Shown here piece by piece: positions 57,304 to 64,000 of a stretch of 64,000 nucleotides of DNA (its first letter is position 1; each line of letters starts with the position of its first letter). Under the pieces are notes generated by a model that was not told the origin of the DNA, searched no databases, and saw nothing but the letters and a program-made list of their open reading frames with translations. The DNA is from Ornithodoros turicata. Lineage: Eukaryota > Arthropoda > Arachnida > Ixodida > Argasidae. The DNA is taken from the NCBI RefSeq assembly GCF_037126465.1, contig NC_088201.1, forward strand, positions 192,970,031-193,034,030, in the 5' to 3' direction. The translations under genes were made by a program, and so were the position numbers.

Positions 57304-57720
57304 CAGTGGTGTAGCCACGAGGGGGCTAGGGGGGGCTCGAGCCCCCCTACCTGCCACGGCCTGACCCACACAAATCGTGCAAATCCGAGAACATAATATA
57401 TGGGGGGGGGGGGGGGACCAGTGTGACTATCGCGAAAGTTCTTGCAGTTCATGGCGTCTATCTAAGAAGCATTCTTGAATGGTTTTCAAAGTATGAGCTT
57501 TTCAAAATACTTCCAATCTCGTGACACCACTTCATTGGTCATGACAGCCTATACATGTAATCGTACTGTGAACGTCTAAATCAACTATTTTCGTTTCCTT
57601 TTTTAATCCTCAGTTTGAAGTGTGCACAAGTATGTGTGTGTTGTCGACACAGGATCAGCGGGGGGGGGGGGGGTCGTATCGAGCCCCCCCCCCTACCTTT
57701 GAGGTCGGGCTACGCCACTG
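57304..57720. mobile_element. hAT-type element, 417 bp, in C2
   Basis: Perfect 8-bp duplication gagatgtt (57296-57303 and 57721-57728). Ends CAGTGGTGTAGCCACGAG and, inverted, CAGTGGCGTAGCCCGACCTC, the well-known hAT terminus style. C1 has the empty site at 39475-39482. Internal poly-G tracts at 57403-57416 and 57660-57673. No coding capacity. Confidence 0.9.
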
Positions 57721-60700
57721 GAGATGTTACATTTCACGCGCTCATCGACTTTTGGTGAATTACTTGTTGACTTTGTCCCAAGGTGGAGCTCGCTACAGCT
57801 CATTTGCTATCTGTTAATGTTGTGGCGTGTGTTGCGTTTTTCTCTTTGTGTGTTCCAGACTCAGAACGGTTAATTTGGATCAGGTCAGGTACGTTTCATT
57901 TAGACATGGCAAACATAAAGTGGTGTTTCTCAACACAACTGAGCAGTGGTTTTCATGCATTACTGATACAGGCCATTAAGCGTGAATAGAAACCTAGCCA
58001 GAGCAGCTGATACACAGAGAGAACATAGCCCGTGTGTGTTTGTCTTTTCCACCGCAGCCCTTGGGTTTCCTCCCTGATGGCTACACATGTCAGGGATAGG
58101 TTTCAGAACCAGTAGTTCCCGCCAAGTGTTAATTGCTTTTCAGGGGATCATCACGCTGGCAGATGAAACATATGGTTTAAATTATTTGCAGGACAGGAAT
58201 TGCGCAGCTTCACACAAATACTACTACTACGGCGTAAGAGTGATTTAAAATCTATATTTTTTGTGTTCCTGACATTATCGCACAAGATGTAGTATCCACT
58301 ATGATTCTTTATGTTGGGGTATGTACAGTGCAATCAACAGATGCTATTTACAAATCTGTGTTTTCTACTGTGTTGAAATGGGGTAGTTTGTATCTGAGAG
58401 CCATAGTGAAACACAGGCCCTCGAGAAACATGGCAACACATTGCAGGGACTCTGGATGCTGCCTAAATTTCCAGAACACACAGCTCAAGTCAGCGGTTAA
58501 ATAACAAGTGGTTAGAGAAATCCAAGATAGTTGCATCCGTAAGCAGTCCGCTGTTGGATTTGCTTCTGTCAAAGATACGTTATCTCAAAGGGAACGCACG
58601 GACACACTCGGAATGATACTAGGGCTGCCTGTGAAATAGAATGAGGAGAGGGGAAGATATATAACCTTTTTCTTGTCTGTTATTCTATTGGTTAAATTGT
58701 CATTTTCTTAGCAGCATATGTGTGTATATTCCAGAGTCTGCTAATAAATATATCAGTTTAGAGCTAGCAGTCGCATTGTAGATGTCTCATCCTGTCCTTG
58801 GTTGCTTGTGATTCACTATGGCCATGCTTGCTAATGCAAAAACAGAAAACAAAAAAAGACAATAGAAAAACACGGAAAGAGCGACCTAAAAAGCTGCCTG
58901 TTCTAGTGCTCACATGGAGGCAATGCAATGAGGTAACATGTTCCATTCATGAACTGTGCATAGTAGTACATAACACAACGGCAACCGATTAATCAGATTT
59001 TTCTTGAAGTACTTTGTTTGTTTTTTTAGCTTTGTTTGCACAGTCTATTATTGGAGCTTTATGTGATTCCCCTCTTCAGATACTTTAAGATTGCTGATGC
59101 TGTGCAGTTTGCTAATTTTGAAGCTGTACTGTGCTGAGGTACAAAAACAGAATTGTCATATCTGCATTTGAGCACATAGGAATAATTTGTAAGTACTTTG
59201 CTTGTTGACATTAATATTTGCACCAGGTCACAACATTGTTGATTTATGGAAAATGTAAATAAATATATTTATTTGCTTGCCAAACAATGCACAAATGTCT
59301 TCTTTTCTAGTGAGATATTCCCTGTTCACCAGACATAAATGTGGAAAAGTTAAAGGGGCACAATGATGGTAGAGTCTAGCGTTGCTTTTTGCCACTTCAC
59401 ATATATGCACTGTTATTCGTGTGCACATGTATAGGAATAGGAAGGTAGAGGATGCGCATAAAAAATTTCGTATGCAGCCACACATATGGTTCAGAAGATT
59501 AATTAGATGATGTCCAAGCATATATAATTGTGCTTCATGTGCAATGGGTATGCTAACGGATTGCTTCCATGAAGCCTTTTTATTTATTTTTTATAAATTC
59601 TTTTTATAAATGTTATTTTTGATTTTATATAAATTTCATATTACATATTGTATACTTATATTTTTATAAATTTTATACTAAAAACTCAAGTTACACGGCC
59701 CCTGTAAGAGTGCCCTTTGCAAATGGTTTGATAACGTGTCTCGAACTGTAAAGGTAAGAAGCAATCGAGAATGCTGCAGACAAGGTTGCAACTTACATAT
59801 TGCTTATCACGTCCTACATACAAAGTGCTTTATACAATAATTCCTGAGCACGGAATTAATCACGAGGCTGGCCAGTGATGTCACCCACGACGACAAGTCA
59901 CATAACTGCCTTTAATACTTTTACACCCCATGGGCTGAGTTGTGAATTGAAAGAGCACTCTACAGAAGGATAAGGTGCACCTGATTTCTAGGATCTATGC
60001 TATGCCCTAACTCTTCAGACACCACATTTCTAAGTGGCAATATGTGCTCTGGTACTTCTTTTGCGTCTGCATAGTGTGCAACCACATGGCTACTGGAGCT
60101 TTCGTGTGCATGTTTTTGTGCGACGGTGTTCATTACAAACAATATCCAGATGTTAGACATAAAATGCAGTAGTTTGTAGCGTACCACACAACGCAGCGTG
60201 ACATGGGAGTGCGTGATTCAAAGAAAGCTTCTGGAAAATGCACAGAATCCCACAAAAAGTTTAAAATGTGATTTGTATTTCGTTTTACGTCTTTCGTCGT
60301 TACATACCATCGTCGACGCTGTTGCACGTTGATAAATCGTACGTAAAACTTGTCCCATAGCAGTATGCGGTTTCTCAAATACATAGCACAATTTTCCTGC
60401 AGTAATAAAACGCTGTCGGCACTTTCTTGTTGACACGGCTGTCGAAACGTCAGCCTCTACAATGGGAAAGTGCTGTAAAGGGGCTAACGGAGACGCGACT
60501 TGATACAAATTGTACGTGCTCACAAAACACAAACGACGAATTCCAGTCACAACATCGCACAGAGGTTGGTTCGCGAATGAGTTCGCAGCTGCTGCACTGT
60601 TTACTTATCGCGGAACGGTGGAACCCGGCTGTCCGCCATCTTCAAGCACAGATACGTGAAGCCGCGAGAAGCCGTAGCTGAAATCCACTGACAAGTACGA

Positions 60701-60909
60701 AGGCGCGTACACGTCACAATGCCCGTTCGGGCGCATCTACGTCATAAAAATGGCTGCGTCCATGTGTGTTTCGGAATGAATTACCTATTTTTTTTACATG
60801 GTACTGTACCGAACTGAGAGAATGAAGGTGTATTTTGGGGAGAGCTGGATGTGGGCTTTCAGAATATCACAACCGTTTCGACTATTTGGGATATCGGCAT
60901 AGCTGACCT

Positions 60910-61008
60910 TTAACCTTCAATGCCTTGAGACGGTACTGCTTCGTGCCTTCCCTCTCCAACTGGACACGGTCTGCATTCTCGTTGAAGTGGATGATCGCCA
61001 ACTGTGTC
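60910..61008 (-). pseudogene. Transposase exon b, first part
   Basis: Acceptor ...acttgcag before 61008. The frame runs to the TTAA at 60910-60913, where C2 interrupts it. Confidence 0.6.
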
Positions 61009-61096
61009 CTGCAAGTGGAGTACATTACATTCTTATGATACCCTTTGTCATCGTACTGGACTTGGCTCCTAGCTCGTGGGTCCATACGCTTCATAC

Positions 61097-61174
61097 CTAG
61101 CCACCATCCCCTCGTCAGAAAAAGCGTAGGACTTCGGCAGGAAGTGGATGAGGACACTGTGAAAGGCCTCCAAT
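61097..61174 (-). pseudogene. Transposase exon a (LEAFHS exon)
   Basis: Acceptor ...catatag before 61174, donor AG/GTATGA at 61096. 78 bases, phase 2 at the end. Confidence 0.6.
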
Positions 61175-61594
61175 CTATATGTCTGTTCTTGTGAGGACAG
61201 GAATGGGATATCCTTCAGGAGTGCAGGTGAGAACAGGATGTCCTGGACTAGCCTGTACGTCTCTGTGTGTACAATTGTGTGTTGTCAGGTGCTTGAAATG
61301 TTCATCATATACACTGAAAGGTTACAGCCCCTACGTTTCTGCAGTGATAATTTCAAATATACTGCGAACGACAAACTGATAATCTGCAGTTGTCTACAGG
61401 CAAAAAAGAAATAAAAAAGGGGCATGTGCTGGATTTCTTAGTGCCTATAAAAGTTCACAACTGACAGACAAACAGTTTCTCAACAGAAAAGGATCTAGTT
61501 ATCTCTCAGATACTAAACGTCCTTGACCCTATTCTCCAGGCATAGTGCCATGCATCTGCTGTGCTCATGTATTTGGTATTTGAGTTTCGCATTT
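61175..61594. other. Unassigned stretch
   Basis: Expected to be intron of the minus-strand transposase gene. No exon recognised before Gypsy 3 begins. Confidence 0.35.
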
Positions 61595-62893
61595 TTAACA
61601 CCTTTGCTTATGCCAGAGAGATGCTGAGGCAGGCAACGCGGAGGGAGAAGAAAGGACTACCGCAGCCTGCGAAGGTTTGGAAACAACTGAATGTTTATTG
61701 TCGCCCCTCGCGCTCGCCTTAGCTGAGCGCTCGTCGTCATCTTTAGATAGCTGCGCTACAGGGCTCCCCCCTAGACACTGGTGCGTGACCAGTGGAGAGC
61801 GCCAGGAGACAGCGTTTTGCCGAGGACGGCTAGGCGGACGGCCCTTGTGTCGTGTCGGCAGAACGGGGAGCTGCGCCGGATAGGTGATAGCTTCGACATA
61901 TGCGGGTTTGAGCCGGTCCTGGGAAACCGATGTACGATGGCCGTTGATGTCGACCGTGATCGTCTTGTCGTCGCGGGAGAGGACCTGATACGGGCCTGTG
62001 TAGACTGGAGTAAGCGGGGGCTTCACGTGGTCCGCACGGATGAACACGTGGGAAGACTTGTTCAGGTCGGGGTGCACGAATATCTTCCTGTACAAAGATT
62101 GCCGAGGCGGAGCCGGTTGGATGGTGCGGAAGTGATCCCTGAGTTGTCTGGCGAAGTCGTCACCCGCGGGAGGGTGCCTAGAAGGGTGCTCCAAGAAATC
62201 GCCAGGTAACCGTAATGGACAGCCGAAGACTAATTCAGCGGAGCTGCACTTAAGGTCCTGCTTAAGGGAGGACCTGAGGCCAAGGATGACCCAAGGGAGG
62301 TGGTCGACCCAGTTGGTGGAGTCGGGGCGCGCGCAGATGGCGGCTTTCAGTTGCCTGTGTAGCCGCTCAACCATCCCATTTGCCGCAGGGTGGTAAGCGG
62401 TGGTCGTGATGTGCTGTGCATCAATAGCAGCAAGGAGGGATGAGAAGCTGCGTGAGGTGAATTGCCTGCCCTTGTCTGTAGTGACGATTGCAGGGCAGCC
62501 GAAACGAGCGACCCAGGCAAGAAGGAAGGCGCGACCGACGGTGTCAGCGGTTATGTCGGGGATGGGGACGACCTCTGGCCCGCGCGTGAATCGATCGGCT
62601 GCCGTGAGAAGGTATCGGCAGCCATGAGAGATGGGCAGTGGGCCGACTAAATCGAGGTGAAGATGGTGGAAGCGGCCGGCTGGGGTCGGAAACGGCCGAA
62701 TAGGCGTCCTTGTGTGGCGCTGCACTTTCGACCGCTGACAAGCGATGCAGGACTGGGTCCACCTGCGGATGTCCCTGTTGATTCCCGGCCAGACGTAACG
62801 ATCGGCGATGGCCTTATGCGTCGCGCGCACGCCGCAAGTCGTGGAATTGCAAGTCGAGCAATGTCGTGGTATTCGGCGAATATCTTGCGTCAC
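61595..62893 (-). CDS. Integrase of Gypsy 3 (432-codon frame)
   Basis: From THKAIADRYVWPGINRD and CIACQ (end of the zinc domain), through the DDE core HLDLVGPLPISHG, VTTDKGRQFTSR and NGMVERLHRQLK, all three catalytic residues present. The post-core LGLRSSLKQDLKCSSAELVF and a C-terminal domain with HVFIRADHVKPPLTPVYTGP (GPF/Y-type) follow. The first ~30 codons are out of frame with the true zinc domain, so the protein lacks its start; the tail reads into the LTR. The best preserved coding region of the window. Confidence 0.85.
   Translation of the reverse strand: MTQDIRRIPRHCSTCNSTTCGVRATHKAIADRYVWPGINRDIRRWTQSCIACQRSKVQRHTRTPIRPFPTPAGRFHHLHLDLVGPLPISHGCRYLLTAADRFTRGPEVVPIPDITADTVGRAFLLAWVARFGCPAIVTTDKGRQFTSRSFSSLLAAIDAQHITTTAYHPAANGMVERLHRQLKAAICARPDSTNWVDHLPWVILGLRSSLKQDLKCSSAELVFGCPLRLPGDFLEHPSRHPPAGDDFARQLRDHFRTIQPAPPRQSLYRKIFVHPDLNKSSHVFIRADHVKPPLTPVYTGPYQVLSRDDKTITVDINGHRTSVSQDRLKPAYVEAITYPAQLPVLPTRHKGRPPSRPRQNAVSWRSPLVTHQCLGGSPVAQLSKDDDERSAKASARGDNKHSVVSKPSQAAVVLSSPSALPASASLWHKQRC
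61620..61760 (-). repeat. Probable 3' LTR start of Gypsy 3
   Basis: A purine-rich tract (aggggggagccc) is followed at 61760 by TGTAGCGCAGC; aataaac follows at about 61690-61696. The far edge is not fixed because there is no second LTR. The integrase frame reads on into it. Confidence 0.45.
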
Positions 62894-63335
62894 AAAGGCT
62901 CGGGGACGAATGGTCGAGGTCGGGGCGTGGACACATCACACAAAAGGGGATCGTCCAAGCCGGGTAGGTAGACGGGCTTGAGCTGCAGAGACGATGCGCC
63001 GGCTAGGTGGTCCTTTACTTCTGCGTCCTGTGCTTGGGCTTTCAAAAGCTGGGCGGCATTCACAGGAGAGGGCAGGAACGGGATGGCGTGGATGCGCGTA
63101 AGGGCATCAGCTGCCGAATTGTCAACACCTGGAATGTGGCGAACGTCCGTGGAGTACACGCCAGATGACGCCAGCTGGCGGGTTTCGCGTTCGGAGTAGC
63201 CGGAATGGTTGCCGATGAATGCGAACGTCAGCGGCTTGTGATCAGTGAGTACGTGGAATGCACATCCAGCCAGTAGATAACGGTAGTGCTTCACAGCAGC
63301 GTAGACGGCAAGAAGCTCGCGGCCGACCCTATTGG
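62890..63335 (-). pseudogene. RNase H tail of Gypsy 3
   Basis: GRELLAVYAAVKHYRYLLAG, VLTDHKPLTFAF, DVRHIPGVDNSAADALTRI: the second half of Gypsy RNase H, followed by the linker LKPVYLPGLDDPLLCDVSTP toward integrase. The upstream half is absent. A frameshift near 62880 separates it from integrase. Confidence 0.8.
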
Positions 63336-63406
63336 AAATTCCTACTTGACTCCATATGGTATTATGACACCAGGTCCTACATGATGAAGGAACCTACATA
63401 CAAATA

Positions 63407-63560
63407 GGATCCTGTTTAATTGTGGGTCCTACATGCAAATGCGATCCTACATATAAACAGGATCCTATTTGGTTGTGGGACCTACATGCAAATGCGATCC
63501 TACATATTAACAGGATCCTATTTGATTGTGGGACCTACGTTGGGTCCTACATGCAAATAG
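63407..63560. repeat. 53-bp tandem repeat, ~2.9 units
   Basis: Units start with ggatcct at 63407, 63460 and 63513; each contains gggtcctacatgcaaat-type words, with partial units on both sides (from about 63371). Units 1 and 2 differ at a handful of positions. It adjoins the broken end of Gypsy 3. Confidence 0.85.
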
Positions 63561-64000
63561 GTTCAAGTCTCTCGTTGTGATCCCGTATAATTTGTGCACC
63601 CTATTGTGCTGTGTATATTAGGAAATAACAAATCATGCAGCTTCTATTTTTTATTTTTTATTGATATCGTTCATCATCCCTGTGACATGTCTGTTGAACA
63701 ATCACACTCTTGCCTGATGTACAGCGTCTTCAACACCTTTACAGATCATGCTAGATGACAGCTCTAAGATATATTTCTTGTAGGCATCTGAAACAATAAA
63801 GTGAGTTAGGAAGCTAGATTTAACAAGGGATAATACATTATGTGTCACATAAAATATGCCAAAACTCGTGCACAGGTTAACCAGACTTCCCACATATGCT
63901 GTTACTTGAGGTCCAAAGACAATGGCTTTGTTTGTTAGCAGTAAGATCAATTAACTATGACAACTGGGGCTACAGCAAGGGTGTCAGTAAGGCATTACCA
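63561..64000. other. Unassigned end of window
   Basis: AT-rich. A minus-strand stretch with a splice-like acceptor (tttattgtttcag, ~63786-63800) and a frame YILELSSSMICKG could be an exon, but nothing identifies it. Confidence 0.25.

Larger units (their letters stand above)
54907..60909. mobile_element. C2: 6.0 kb TTAA-flanked transposon (Kolobok-like)
   Basis: TTAA at 54903-54906 and 60910-60913. Left end AGGTCAGATATGACGATTTT; right end, inverted, AGGTCAGCTATGCCGATATC. Collinear with C1 except for a hAT insertion here (57304-57720) and a 400-bp insertion in C1. It is inserted in the exon of a minus-strand transposase gene. No intact transposase of its own was found. Confidence 0.75.
54058..61174 (-). 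pseudogene. Kolobok/THAP-type transposase gene, 3' exons, split by C2
   Basis: Three exons join in phase on the minus strand. 61174-61097 gives LEAFHSVLIHFLPKSYAF and GMVAR. 61008-60910 continued by 54902-54859 gives TQLAIIHFNENADR, then QYRLKALKV and KTWVAVPLNESASY. 54245-54058 gives LIAEVLTRIQERRRE and TEAVVKHQARF. The pattern LExFHS...KR/SY.F..GM.ARTQLA..H.NEN..R and W....YE..SY matches the C-terminus of transposases associated with THAP/Kolobok elements. C2 sits in the middle exon at TTAA without changing the frame. Upstream exons were not found; Gypsy 3 begins 400 bp further on. Family assignment is from memory of the pattern. Confidence 0.6.
61600..63337 (-). mobile_element. Ty3/Gypsy retrotransposon 3, 5'-truncated
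   Basis: RNase H, integrase and the start of a 3' LTR on the minus strand; RT and everything upstream are absent. The RNase H frame stops abruptly at about 63337, where an unrelated tandem repeat begins. Confidence 0.8.

Noticed and set aside
1..64000. CRISPR arrays, bacterial operons, rRNA genes
   Set aside because: No regularly spaced direct repeats of CRISPR type, no rRNA-like stretches, and exon-intron structure throughout.

Overview
The window looks like repeat-rich, gene-poor nuclear DNA of a chelicerate arthropod, most likely a hard tick. That is an inference from the mix of element types: Ty3/Gypsy, an RNase H-bearing non-LTR element, hAT, TTAA-flanked and TA-flanked DNA transposons, and a tRNA-derived SINE resembling the tick Ruka type. 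Genes are split by GT..AG introns and no bacterial or organellar features were seen. No ordinary single-copy host gene could be supported; almost everything recognisable is a mobile element or its debris.

Layout. 1-3808: a ~3.8 kb inverted repeat around a ~100 bp CpG-rich centre, with the right end of a hAT-type element at the window edge. 3672-7420: degenerate tandem units. 8036-9740: a repeat related to the 3' end of the 6 kb elements described below, split by an insertion. 11074-21795 and 32647-50312: two collinear paralogous tracts (blocks B and A, direct orientation). They differ by clean insertions, so each serves as the empty-site control for the other. Tract 1 holds a 12-bp-TSD retroposon, a TA-flanked MITE and a GC-rich hAT element. 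Tract 2 holds a foldback element, a 5'-truncated LINE, Gypsy fragments and a 6 kb TTAA-flanked element (C1). Between the tracts lie two broken minus-strand Gypsy elements (21.7-24.3 kb and 29.3-32.6 kb) and an inverted repeat (24.8-25.7 kb).

50.7-61.2 kb is the most interesting part. A TTAA-bordered element begins at 50780 and carries a plus-strand three-exon gene whose phases join cleanly into a protein with the P2X7 C-terminal 'ballast' (cysteine/zinc) domain. Facing it on the minus strand are the last exons of a Kolobok/THAP-type transposase gene (54058-61174), split by a second 6 kb TTAA-flanked element (C2, 54907-60909). C1 and C2 each carry a decayed THAP-like exon. For both, the reading frame of the sequence they entered continues across the insertion when one TTAA is counted, which establishes the target site. 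A degenerate second copy of the P2X7-type element lies at 14810-15376.

61.6-63.3 kb is a minus-strand Gypsy fragment (RNase H, integrase, 3' LTR start), followed by a short 53-bp tandem repeat and an unassigned end. All homology statements come from reading the sequence by eye; no alignment or database search was run, so block edges are approximate to a few tens of bases unless a target-site duplication fixes them.
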